DNA of 64,000 nucleotides from Larkinella arboricola. GTDB taxonomy: Bacteria; Bacteroidota; Bacteroidia; Cytophagales; Spirosomataceae. A program made the position numbers and the translations under genes. Location: positions 248,001 through 312,000 of the forward strand of contig NZ_QLMC01000003.1 in NCBI RefSeq assembly GCF_003259745.1, written 5' to 3'. The notes below the pieces were generated by a model. The model was given only the letters and a program-made list of their open reading frames with translations. It was not told where the DNA came from and did not search any database. The stretch's first letter is position 1. The number at the start of each line of letters is the position of its first letter. Below are positions 26,074 through 34,472 of the stretch, piece by piece.

Positions 26074-27471
26074 ATGCAGCGTATCACCCTACTTTTTGCT
26101 TTCCTGTTGATCGGGAACACGGTTTTCGGCCAATCAACGAAGTCTAAACCAAACATCGTCTTCATCATGGCCGACGATCTGGGTTACACGGACCTAGGCT
26201 GTTACGGCAATCCATACATCCGAACGCCCCACATCGACGCACTGGCAAAAGGCGGTTTACGATTTACTCAGGCATATTCGGCCTGTCCGGTTTGCTCGCC
26301 CTCCCGGGCGGCCATTCTGACCGGCAAGCACCCCGCCCGACTGCACCTGACCAACTTCATCGCCGGAGATCGAAAGGATACGGCGTCGCCCCTGCTGCCC
26401 GCTCCCTGGACCAAATACCTGGCCCCTTCGGAAACCACGCTGGCGGAACTTGTGCAGCGCAACGGCTACCAGACAGGAATAGTCGGGAAGTGGCATCTGG
26501 GCAATGGCAATGCCGACTCCACGGCCCCGGCGGCTCAGGGGTTTTCCTACGACCGCGTCATTGCCAGAAACGGACTCGATTATTACAACTACACCATCAC
26601 AGCACGGGGCAAAACGGCATTTGAAGACAAGGGCACGCATTACCTGACCGACAAGCTGACGGATTATGCCGTTGAATTTATCGACCAGAACAAAGACCAG
26701 CCCTTTTTTCTGTACCTGACCTATTCCGCCCCGCACGTCATGCTGGTACCGAGGGCCGATAAGCTCAAGTACTATCTCAACACCTACGCAATACGCTCAA
26801 ACGGAAAGTTCAACCCCAACTATGCCGCCATGATCGAAAGCATGGACGATGGTGTGGGACGGGTGATGGAGCAACTGGCTAAACACAAGCTGTTCGACAA
26901 TACTATTGTGGTTTTCACGTCGGACAACGGCGGTCTGGGATTACCCGAACTCGGTCCGACGCCCACCAATCTGGCCCCGCTGCGGGCCTGGAAAGGACAC
27001 GTCTACGAAGGCGGTATCCGGGTTCCGCTGATTTTCTGGTGGAAAGGCCAAATTAATGCGCAGACTGAAACCGCCAATTACATCACCGGCACGGATTTCC
27101 TGCCCACCTTTCTGGAAGCCCTGAATCTTGGCGGTCAGCCCGCCAGTCCGGACGGCCAGAGTTTTTACCGGGTTTTGAAGAATCCCGACCGGCCCGTTGA
27201 CCGGGGACCCATTTTCTGGCACTACCCGCATTTCAGCAACCAGGAAGGGCGGCCCGGCGCAGCGATTCGCTGGGGTGATTACAAACTGGTGGAACTCTAC
27301 GAAACCGGCAAACTCGAACTCTACAATCTGAAACAGGACATTTCCGAGCAGAAAGACCTGTCGGCTTCCTTGCCCGACAAGACGAAAGAACTGGCCGATG
27401 CCCTGAAAAAATGGCGCTCGGCGGTAAAAGCCAATATGCCCGTACCAAATCCTGCTTACAAGAAATTATGA
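26074..27471 (+). CDS. Secreted sulfatase, CSPSR active site, 465 aa
   Basis: An arylsulfatase-type enzyme with signal peptide MQRITLLFAFLLIGNTVFG, metal-site sequence KPNIVFIMADDLGYTDLGCYG, and active-site C74-S-P-S-R78 within PVCSPSRAAILTGKHP. Further motifs are GKWHLGNG, FTSDNGG and the C-terminal LYNLKQDISEQKDL. All three sulfatases use Cys rather than Ser at the active site, so maturation under aerobic conditions would normally need FGE, or else an anaerobic anSME; neither gene is in this window. Last gene of the locus; a strong hairpin follows at 27554-27595. Confidence 0.93.
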   Translation: MQRITLLFAFLLIGNTVFGQSTKSKPNIVFIMADDLGYTDLGCYGNPYIRTPHIDALAKGGLRFTQAYSACPVCSPSRAAILTGKHPARLHLTNFIAGDRKDTASPLLPAPWTKYLAPSETTLAELVQRNGYQTGIVGKWHLGNGNADSTAPAAQGFSYDRVIARNGLDYYNYTITARGKTAFEDKGTHYLTDKLTDYAVEFIDQNKDQPFFLYLTYSAPHVMLVPRADKLKYYLNTYAIRSNGKFNPNYAAMIESMDDGVGRVMEQLAKHKLFDNTIVVFTSDNGGLGLPELGPTPTNLAPLRAWKGHVYEGGIRVPLIFWWKGQINAQTETANYITGTDFLPTFLEALNLGGQPASPDGQSFYRVLKNPDRPVDRGPIFWHYPHFSNQEGRPGAAIRWGDYKLVELYETGKLELYNLKQDISEQKDLSASLPDKTKELADALKKWRSAVKANMPVPNPAYKKL

Positions 27472-27553
27472 CAGGTTTCTAAGATTATTCTTCCGATAGT
27501 CCTTTTGGGTCAGGTCGAAGTTATGTCTATGTCAGCGTGCGAATCAAGTGACG

Positions 27554-27595
27554 AACAACAATGGGTTACAACTTTCGCTGTAACCCGTTGTTGTT
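27554..27595 (+). terminator. 17-bp hairpin after the sulfatase genes
   Basis: Arms 27554-27570 and 27579-27595 pair with one G-U at 27562/27587, around an 8-base loop, followed by a T-rich ttttgca. It marks the end of the sulfatase transcription unit. Confidence 0.75.
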
Positions 27596-27694
27596 TTGCA
27601 TAGTCTGGTTTTCTGTCGCCTTCGTACTGATAAGGAGAATGTTGTAAATTTTTATAACTTAAAAGTTATTTACTGATCCCTTCCAATTATACCG

Positions 27695-28552
27695 ATGACC
27701 AGAGCTTTTACGGATGCAATCCCGCAACAGGCCACTTCGGCCATGAATACATTTAGCAGCAAGGCACTAAACGGGTCGGGGATTTTGCTGGTGGCTACCG
27801 TCTGGGGCAGTGCCGCCTTATTCGGCCTTTACATTCTGGCTTTCTACGCAGCCGCCCTGTACGAAGGCAACATGGAACGCTGGAATCAGATTTTACCCGG
27901 TTTATACGAGCGCGAAAGCAATACGGCTACCACCGGCATCGGTCTGCATTTTGCCACGGGCGGAATCATTCTGATACTGGGAAGCATTCAGCTTATTAAA
28001 GCCATTCGGGTTCGTTTTCCGGCCCTGCACCGCTGGATAGGCCGTTTATATGTTCTTTCGGCTTTATTGGCAGCCATTGGTGGGCTGATCTTCATTGCTC
28101 TCAAAGGCACCATTGGCGGCCCGGTCATGAGCCTGGGTTTTGGCCTCTACGGTATCCTGATGTTTGTTTCAGCCATTGAAACCTACCGGCATGCGGTCGC
28201 TGGCCGACTGGAAAAACACCGGCGCTGGGCACTCCGGTTGTATGCCCTGGCCATCGGCTCCTGGCTATACCGTATGGACTACGGTTTCTGGCTGCTGCTG
28301 ACCGACGGTCTGGGACATACGCGCACATTCAGCGGTCCCTTCGACCACGTGATGGATTTCTTCTTTTACATTCCGAACCTGCTGGTGGCCGAAGCGTTCA
28401 TCCGGGCCCGGCAGTATCAGGCTTCTTCGGCCCTTCGGTTGGGGGCCAGTCTTCTGCTCATGCTGGCAACCGGTTTTCTGCTGGTCGGTACTTATTATTT
28501 TACGATTTTTTACTGGGGACCGGCTATTCTGGGATGGTTAACGCGTGCCTGA
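27695..28552 (+). CDS. DUF2306 family integral membrane protein, 285 aa
   Basis: The protein has about seven membrane helices and the conserved DUF2306 pattern: a GLHFATGGIILILGSIQL segment, then FPALHRWIGRLYVLSA, EKHRRWALRLYALAIGSWLY and YIPNLLVAEAFI. DUF2306 proteins are small membrane proteins related to haem- or quinone-binding helical bundles, and the conserved His residues in ALHRW and EKHRRW fit such a role. The first ATG is at 27695; the internal ATG at 27743 (MNTFSSKALNGSG) looks closer to homolog N-termini and may be the true start. It stands alone between two terminator-like hairpins. Confidence 0.85.
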   Translation: MTRAFTDAIPQQATSAMNTFSSKALNGSGILLVATVWGSAALFGLYILAFYAAALYEGNMERWNQILPGLYERESNTATTGIGLHFATGGIILILGSIQLIKAIRVRFPALHRWIGRLYVLSALLAAIGGLIFIALKGTIGGPVMSLGFGLYGILMFVSAIETYRHAVAGRLEKHRRWALRLYALAIGSWLYRMDYGFWLLLTDGLGHTRTFSGPFDHVMDFFFYIPNLLVAEAFIRARQYQASSALRLGASLLLMLATGFLLVGTYYFTIFYWGPAILGWLTRA

Positions 28553-28865
28553 TTGCGTTTTGACATTATCAGTTATATCAAATTTACTTCTTTTTAAAAC
28601 AACACCGTATTGCAACGCTTTGAATCGGCGGGCTTCCTTCGTGCTTTACCACTAACCCATAGGTCACACTTGCTATATTGCTGATACTAGCGGCAATGAC
28701 AGGTGCGCCTGCCATAACCAGCGTTTTTACACAACTATTTTTCAGACGTTATCAGTAGTAAAATACCGTTCGGGTCTTTTAGTGCTACCAGTACCGCGCA
28801 GCCTTTTGGAGGGTTATCGCGGATGCTCATGCAATAAACGTCCATTTACCATCTCTATTGAAAGC
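28553..28865. other. Intergenic region, possible small RNA upstream of an isolated terminator
   Basis: No supported gene lies between DUF2306 and the terminator at 28866. A weak promoter-like taccgttcg at 28764-28772 would give a transcript of about 115 bases ending at that terminator. I recognise no RNA family. Confidence 0.3.
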
Positions 28866-28893
28866 AGCCCGGACCCAGTTTCCGGGCTTTTTT
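28866..28893 (+). terminator. Rho-independent terminator, rightward
   Basis: agcccgg (28866-28872) pairs with ccgggct (28882-28888) around a 9-base loop, followed by six T residues. It is over 300 bases past the DUF2306 stop, so it may end another transcript. Confidence 0.75.
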
Positions 28894-28927
28894 ATGGCTT
28901 CCTTTATGCTGATCCGTTTTCGGGAGA

Positions 28928-29869
28928 TTACCCCCAATTTGCTTTCTGGATGTTGTCAATGCTGATTTTGATGCTTTCGAGCGGGGGGCGTTTGCAGATA
29001 TCCTGCTCTACGAAATAATGCTTCATACCCGCTTCCCCGGCTTTATCAAAAATGGCAGCAAAATCAATCGAGCCGGTGCCTACCTCGGCAAACTCCTTCT
29101 CCGGCGTATTGGCCATGTCCTTAACGTGCCACAGCGGGAAACGGCCCGGATATTTGGCAAAATAATCGGCGGGTTTCTGGCCCGTTCTGGCAATCCAGTA
29201 GAGGTCCATTTCCATCTGAACGGTCGTGTTCTTCAAGATTAGTTCATACGGCATCTGACCGTCTACGCGCTCATTGAATTCAAAATCGTGGTTATGGTAG
29301 CCCAGCGTCAGACCGGCCTTCCGGGCCGTTTCCTGCCCTTTCGACAGCAACTCAACCAACTGTTTATAATCGTCCGGTTTGCGCTCATCGTCAAACAGAT
29401 ACGCAATGATGATGTATTCCTGACCGATGGCCGCAGCATCATCGACCACCCGCTGCCAGTTTTTAGTCAGGCCGTCTGCGCCCCCCGCCTGTTTGGAACG
29501 CGCGGTTAAGGTATGCCCGCTTACGGCCAACAGACCGTTATCTTTTAGAAGGCTGCTATACTCAGCCGGGGTTTTTCCAAAGAATTTCCCGTCGGTGTAC
29601 CCAAAGTTTTCTACTTTTTTATATCCCAGTTTGCCGACCTGCGCCAGAATGGTTTCAATCCCCTGCTTCTGAATGTCATCCCGAAGTGTATAGAGTTGCA
29701 GACCAACGTTTTTGGTTGTCGCTTCGGTGGCCGTGCTGGAAGCAGCCGTTGAATCGGCGCTCGATTCAGCGTTTGAACTGGAGTTGGAACTATTGCAGGC
29801 ATTCAGTGCAAGGGCGGAGAAGGTACCTAGCCCCAGCGAAGCGCCAAGAAAATTTCTACGATTCATCAT
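28928..29869 (-). CDS. Sugar phosphate isomerase/epimerase-like TIM-barrel lipoprotein, 313 aa
   Basis: The N-terminus carries a twin-arginine signal (NRRNFLGASLG) that also contains a lipobox (LNAC, Cys25), so it is probably a Tat-exported lipoprotein. A Ser/Thr/Ala-rich linker follows. The rest is a xylose isomerase-like TIM barrel (AP endonuclease 2 fold): LQLYTLRDDI, GYHNHDFEF with metal-binding His and Glu, EMDLYWI, PLWHVKDM and FVEQD. These extracytoplasmic isomerase-like proteins are common in Cytophagales next to oxidoreductases. The substrate is unknown. The start MMNRR lies directly against a large inverted repeat (29872-29908). Confidence 0.88.
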   Translation of the reverse strand: MMNRRNFLGASLGLGTFSALALNACNSSNSSSNAESSADSTAASSTATEATTKNVGLQLYTLRDDIQKQGIETILAQVGKLGYKKVENFGYTDGKFFGKTPAEYSSLLKDNGLLAVSGHTLTARSKQAGGADGLTKNWQRVVDDAAAIGQEYIIIAYLFDDERKPDDYKQLVELLSKGQETARKAGLTLGYHNHDFEFNERVDGQMPYELILKNTTVQMEMDLYWIARTGQKPADYFAKYPGRFPLWHVKDMANTPEKEFAEVGTGSIDFAAIFDKAGEAGMKHYFVEQDICKRPPLESIKISIDNIQKANWG

Positions 29870-29871
29870 TC

Positions 29872-29908
29872 GTGTATCATTACGTAAAATGTACGCAATG
29901 ATACACGT
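29872..29908. promoter_or_regulatory. Long inverted repeat abutting the isomerase start
   Basis: Arms cgtgtatcatt (29872-29882) and aatgatacacg (29898-29908) pair perfectly and continue, after one mismatch, with cgta/tacg, leaving a 5-base loop. On the minus strand it ends two bases before the ATG. It may be an operator or a 5' UTR hairpin that controls translation start. Confidence 0.5.
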
Positions 29909-30044
29909 TTTTAGGAATGAAAAAATACAGCTCGAATATGAATACCCTAATATTTTCCCAATTTAATACACAATTAATCTGATTCGCTACCTGCAGACGT
30001 GAATACGCAAATCAGTCTGCCCAGGCTTTTCTCTCCGGGTAAAG

Positions 30045-31541
30045 CTAGGCTAATACCGGTTTGACCACCTTTCCGGCAACGTCTGTCAACCGAAACGGAC
30101 GGCCCTGAAACTGGTAGGTCAGCTTGGTATGGTCGAAGCCGAGCAGGTGCAGAATCGTGGCCTGAAGATCATGTACGTGGACTTTATCTTTAGTAGCGTA
30201 ATAACCAATGTCGTCAGTTTCGCCGTAGCTGAAGCCCCGTTTGACCCCGCCCCCCGCCATCCAGACGGTGAAGGCATCCAGGTGGTGATCGCGGCCCATG
30301 AACGGCAGCGTCTGCCCATCGCGGTTTTCCTGCATGGGTGTCCGGCCAAATTCACCGCCCCAGACCACCAGCGTTTCGTCCAGCAAACCGCGTTGTTTCA
30401 GGTCTTTCAGCAAAGCCGTCACGGCCTGATCGGATTCGTTGCATTTGTCGCGCAGACCGGTTTCAATCGAACCGTCCTTGCTCGTGCCGTGCGTGTCCCA
30501 ACCCCAGTCGAAAAGCTGGACAAACCGTACTCCGCGCTCCACCAGCCGCCGGGCCAGCAGGCAGTTCCGGGCAAACGAGCCTTTGTTCGGATCAACCCCG
30601 TAGGCATTCAGAATGTATTCGGGTTCGCTCTTGATGTCCATCGCGTCGGGCACCGACATTTGCATTTTAAACGCCATCTCGTACTGCGAAATCCGCGTCA
30701 GAATTTCCGGGTCTTTTACCTCTTCGTACTGCTGGCGGTTGATGTCGTTGATCGCGTCGATGGTTTGCTTCCGAATGTCGCGGTTCATGCCCTTCGGATC
30801 GGATACGTACAGAACCGGGTCGCCGTCGGTACGGCACTGCACGCCCTGATACACCGTTGGCAGAAAACCGCTGCCCCAGACCGATTTACCCGCATCCGGC
30901 TGTTTACCGCCCGACGCCAGCACGATGAATCCCGGCAAATTATCGTTTTCCGACCCCAGCCCGTACGTCACCCACGAGCCAATGCTCGGGCGACCCAGCC
31001 GCGCGTTGCCGGTATGCATCAGCAACTGCGCCGGGGCGTGGTTGAACTGGTCGGTATGCATCGATTTGATGAACGTCAGTTCATCAGCCACGGTTTGCAG
31101 GTGCGGCAGGTAATCCGAAATCCAGGCTCCCGACTGGCCGTGCTGCGCAAATTTGCCCTGCGGCCCGAGCATCTTCGGCACACCCCGAATAAACGCGAAC
31201 TTTTTGCCTTCCAGCAACGCCTGCGGACAGTCTTTGCCGTGGTATTTCATCAGTTCCGGTTTGTAATCAAACAGCTCCAGTTGCGAGGGCGACCCGGCCA
31301 TGTGTATATAAATTACCCGCTTTGCTTTCGGAGAAAACTGCGCCGGGCGTGGCGTCATCGGTTCATTGGGAGCGGTGGCACCCAACGCCTGCTTTTCTTC
31401 TTTTTTATCGAAAAAACCGCAGCCTGCCAGGGTTGAACTCAAGGCCATCGCCCCCAAACCCGTTGAGCAGGTGTGCAAAAAATGCCGACGGGTTTCGCGC
31501 TGCAAAGCCGCTTCCTGAAGTTCTCTGAGTAATTTGTTCAT
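30045..31541 (-). CDS. DUF1501 family Tat-exported protein, 498 aa
   Basis: DUF1501 proteins are extracytoplasmic members of the alkaline phosphatase/sulfatase-like superfamily, abundant in Planctomycetota and also found in Bacteroidota. The signal has the twin-arginine motif TRRHFLHT and a lipobox LAGC (Cys41). Family features follow: YIHMAGSPSQLELFDYKP, HAPAQLLMHTGNARLG, GRPSIGSWVTYGLGSEN, QLFDWGWDTHG and VVWGGEFGRTP. It starts five bases after the end of the PSD1 gene, and this two-gene order is the standard pairing for DUF1501 with PSD1-type cytochrome proteins. The pair is thought to act in extracytoplasmic breakdown or oxidation of polymers, but the chemistry is not established. Confidence 0.92.
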   Translation of the reverse strand: MNKLLRELQEAALQRETRRHFLHTCSTGLGAMALSSTLAGCGFFDKKEEKQALGATAPNEPMTPRPAQFSPKAKRVIYIHMAGSPSQLELFDYKPELMKYHGKDCPQALLEGKKFAFIRGVPKMLGPQGKFAQHGQSGAWISDYLPHLQTVADELTFIKSMHTDQFNHAPAQLLMHTGNARLGRPSIGSWVTYGLGSENDNLPGFIVLASGGKQPDAGKSVWGSGFLPTVYQGVQCRTDGDPVLYVSDPKGMNRDIRKQTIDAINDINRQQYEEVKDPEILTRISQYEMAFKMQMSVPDAMDIKSEPEYILNAYGVDPNKGSFARNCLLARRLVERGVRFVQLFDWGWDTHGTSKDGSIETGLRDKCNESDQAVTALLKDLKQRGLLDETLVVWGGEFGRTPMQENRDGQTLPFMGRDHHLDAFTVWMAGGGVKRGFSYGETDDIGYYATKDKVHVHDLQATILHLLGFDHTKLTYQFQGRPFRLTDVAGKVVKPVLA

Positions 31542-31546
31542 TGGTT

Positions 31547-34294
31547 TTATTCTTTCGTAATCACTTCATCCAGGTTCAGCATGGTGTTGGCCGTCACGGT
31601 CAGAGCCGCCAGTTGGGGCGTCGCTTCCTCGCAGGCCAGCAGTTTTTTCGCTTCGTCGGGATGCTGCTGATAATAGGTTTGGGTATTGCGGTACAATTTT
31701 GCCAGAACCGCCAGCTTTTTCGGTGCCAGATCCCGCAGCATAATCATGCGAAAACCGGACTGAATTTGCTGTTCGGGGGTTTTACCGCGCAATTTCATGG
31801 TTTCGGCCAACCGCTGGGCGGCTTCCACATACACCGGATCGTTGAGCGTTACCAGTGCCTGAAGGGGCGTGTTGGTCCGCAGTCTCCGCAATTGACAAAA
31901 CTCCCGGCTGGGACTATCGAAGGTGATCATGGACGGATACGGGGCCGTACGTTTCCAGTAGGTGTACAAGGCCCGTCGGTAGCGGTCTTCACCCTCGCTC
32001 AGTTTCCAGCTTTCGCCACTGTAGGGCGACTGCCAGATACCGTCCGGCTGGGGCGGCATCACACTCGGACCGTATAATTTATTGCTCAGCAGGCCCGTCA
32101 CGGATAGCGCCTGATCGCGCACCTGCTCGGCCGCCAGCCGAACCCGTGGCCCGCGCGCCATTAATTTGTTGAACGGATCTTTGGCGAGCAATTCCGGCGA
32201 TACGTCGGAACGCTGGCGATATGTTGCCGACATCACCATGCGTTTCAGCAGTTTTTTCACACTCCAGTGATCGGTTTCCATGAATTCGACCGAGAGCCAG
32301 TCCAGCAATTCACGGTGCGTCGGCGGAATACCCTGCGTACCCACATCCTCAACGGTTTCGACGATGCCGGTACCGAACAGTTGTTCCCAAAACCGATTGA
32401 CAGCCACCCGCGCCGTCAGCGGCTGTTCGCGGCTGACCATCCATCGGGCCAGACCCAGCCGGTTTTTGGGCAAGTCCTTCGCCATCGGCGGCAGCGATTT
32501 CGGCACGTCGGGTTTCACTTCTTTGCCTTGCACCAGCCAGTTGCCGCGCTCAAAAACGTGGGTTTTCCGGGCCAGATCGCCGGTTCCTTCAAACATGATG
32601 GGCGTTACTTCGGGCCGGGCGTTCAGGATTTGGGCCAGTTTCAGGTCCATTTCGCCCAGTTCGTGAGCAGGTTGACCGGGCAACGCAGGCTGAAACGACA
32701 CCCATCTGATCTGTACCCAATCTTTCGGCGTTTCGGGGCTGCTCAACGTCCAGTAGAGATGATGCCGTCCGGAAACCGTCGGCAGGGCAAAAATCATGGT
32801 GGTGTCGCGGCCATTGGCGGGCGTCGGGATTGTCAGCAGAACCGGCCCGGTTGGGCTATCCTGATGAAGGGTCAGAACGGCGTTTTTCGCCTTGGTTCCC
32901 CACTGCATAATCAGCCGGTTTTTGCCGGTCAGATCGACGCTTTTAATCCGCCCGGACCCCGCATCCTGCATCCCGAAAAATTTAGCGTCCAGTAGCGAGG
33001 CATTGACGTACTCATCAAAATCGTGGGAGTTGATTTTCGGCTCCGTAATCCGGACAAACTGCATCACCTGCTGAAGCTGCCGGGGCTGTTTCAGGTGGGT
33101 TTTCAACCAGCTATTCAGTTCCTGTACTTTCAGCGAATCTTCTTTTTTGTAAAACCGCAACGTCGGTGTTTCGGTCGTTACGTCCTCATCGCGGGTGTTG
33201 TTGAAGAAAGCTAGGTATTTGTAATATTCTTCGTGTACAAACGGATCGTAGGGGTGGCTATGGCACTGCACGCACGAGAACGTCGTGCCCTGCCACACAT
33301 CCCAGGTGGTGTTTACCCGGTCGATGACAGCCGCCACCCGAAACTCCTCATCCTGTGTACCGCCCTCGTCGTTGGTCATCGTGTTGCGGTGAAAACCCGT
33401 AGCCACCAGTTGATCGTCGGTGGGGTTGGGCAGCAGGTCGCCCGCCAGTTGTTCGACGGTAAACTGGTCGAACGGTTTGTCTTCGTTGAAGGCTTTGATC
33501 AACCAGTCGCGGTACCGCCAGATGCTGCGCCCCGGGTCACGCTCGTAGCCTTTGGTGTCGGCGTAGCGGGCCAGGTCCAGCCACATACCCGTCCAGCGTT
33601 CGCCATAGGCCGGAGATGCCAGCAACCGATCCACCACCTTAGCGTAAGCATCCGGCGATTGGTCGGCGACAAAGTCTGCAACTTCTTTTTCCGTTGGCGG
33701 TAATCCCGTTAAATCGAGTGACACCCGACGAATCAGCGTGGCTTTGTCGGCTTCGGGTGACGGTTTCAGGTTTTCCGCTTTGAGTTTATCCAGAATGAAA
33801 TGGTCGATTTCGTTTTTAGCCCACTTTAATTCGTCGTTTTCGGCCAGACCCAACCGCGACCAGAACGTACCAATCTGTGGTACATCCGGTTTTTCAACGG
33901 GTTGGTATGCCCAATGGTCTCCCCATTCGGCTCCCTGATCAATCCATTTCCGGAGTAGTTCAATTTCTTCGGGTTTGAGCGGGGGCGCTTCCAGCGGCAT
34001 CCGTTCTTCGTGGTCGGTAAGTGTCAACCGGCGGATAAATTCACTGGCGTCGGCATCGCCCGGAACAATGGCCGGTTTGCCGGATTTGGCCGGAGCGAGT
34101 GCTTCGTGTTTAAAGAGCAGACTGAAATTGGACGCCTTTTTGACCCCGCCGTGGCAGGCGATGCAGTTTTTATTGAGCAGCGGCTTGATTTGGGTATTAA
34201 AGTCCACCTTATCCTCGAATACACCAAGGAACGAGGAGAGCGTAAGCGCAACTACTACGGCCAACCCGCCAGCCATCAGAAGTTGAGGTTTCAT
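31547..34294 (-). CDS. PSD1 / planctomycete cytochrome c domain protein (DUF1549-DUF1553), 915 aa
   Basis: The N-terminus is a membrane or signal segment (LAVVVALTLSSFLGVF) followed by a small cytochrome c domain with haem motif C44-IAC-H48. The rest contains a DUF1549 region (RRVSLDLTGLPPTEKEVADF, WLDLARYADTKGYERDPG), a central beta-sandwich segment, and the C-terminal DUF1553 region (RMVMSATYRQRSD, MARGPRVRLAAEQVRDQAL, SREFCQLRRLRTNTPLQAL). A second CXXCH (CVQCHSHPYDPF) is also present. Length and order match Planctomycetota-type PSD1 proteins. It is the first gene of an operon with DUF1501 and is likely extracytoplasmic with an electron-transfer role. Confidence 0.92.
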   Translation of the reverse strand: MKPQLLMAGGLAVVVALTLSSFLGVFEDKVDFNTQIKPLLNKNCIACHGGVKKASNFSLLFKHEALAPAKSGKPAIVPGDADASEFIRRLTLTDHEERMPLEAPPLKPEEIELLRKWIDQGAEWGDHWAYQPVEKPDVPQIGTFWSRLGLAENDELKWAKNEIDHFILDKLKAENLKPSPEADKATLIRRVSLDLTGLPPTEKEVADFVADQSPDAYAKVVDRLLASPAYGERWTGMWLDLARYADTKGYERDPGRSIWRYRDWLIKAFNEDKPFDQFTVEQLAGDLLPNPTDDQLVATGFHRNTMTNDEGGTQDEEFRVAAVIDRVNTTWDVWQGTTFSCVQCHSHPYDPFVHEEYYKYLAFFNNTRDEDVTTETPTLRFYKKEDSLKVQELNSWLKTHLKQPRQLQQVMQFVRITEPKINSHDFDEYVNASLLDAKFFGMQDAGSGRIKSVDLTGKNRLIMQWGTKAKNAVLTLHQDSPTGPVLLTIPTPANGRDTTMIFALPTVSGRHHLYWTLSSPETPKDWVQIRWVSFQPALPGQPAHELGEMDLKLAQILNARPEVTPIMFEGTGDLARKTHVFERGNWLVQGKEVKPDVPKSLPPMAKDLPKNRLGLARWMVSREQPLTARVAVNRFWEQLFGTGIVETVEDVGTQGIPPTHRELLDWLSVEFMETDHWSVKKLLKRMVMSATYRQRSDVSPELLAKDPFNKLMARGPRVRLAAEQVRDQALSVTGLLSNKLYGPSVMPPQPDGIWQSPYSGESWKLSEGEDRYRRALYTYWKRTAPYPSMITFDSPSREFCQLRRLRTNTPLQALVTLNDPVYVEAAQRLAETMKLRGKTPEQQIQSGFRMIMLRDLAPKKLAVLAKLYRNTQTYYQQHPDEAKKLLACEEATPQLAALTVTANTMLNLDEVITKE

Positions 34295-34319
34295 AATAAG
34301 GGTTAGTTTTTAACTACGG

Positions 34320-34367
34320 ACTCTTTACAAAGAGTACAAAATCGGTAATGTACTGTATAGTAGTACA
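34320..34367. promoter_or_regulatory. Two dyads upstream of the PSD1-DUF1501 operon
   Basis: A 7-2-7 dyad (actcttt-ac-aaagagt, 34320-34335) and a 6-7-6 dyad (tgtact/agtaca, 34349-34367) lie in AT-rich DNA 26-73 bases upstream of the PSD1 start on the minus strand. They are candidate operators. Confidence 0.4.
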
Positions 34368-34472
34368 AAAATTATAAAAATTCCGGACTTTTCCTTGTTA
34401 AAATTGAGAATGATTGAGATGACGCGTCAATCGGCCCATTCCGAATGCAGAGCCCGCACGCCAGTGAAAGCC

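Noticed and set aside
28782-29018. 78-codon rightward ORF overlapping the terminator and the isomerase 3' end
   Set aside because: It crosses a strong terminator and shadows a conserved gene on the other strand.
30129-31436. 435-codon rightward open frame opposite the DUF1501 gene
   Set aside because: It is the antisense shadow of a clearly conserved gene, has low-complexity composition, and shows no recognisable domain.
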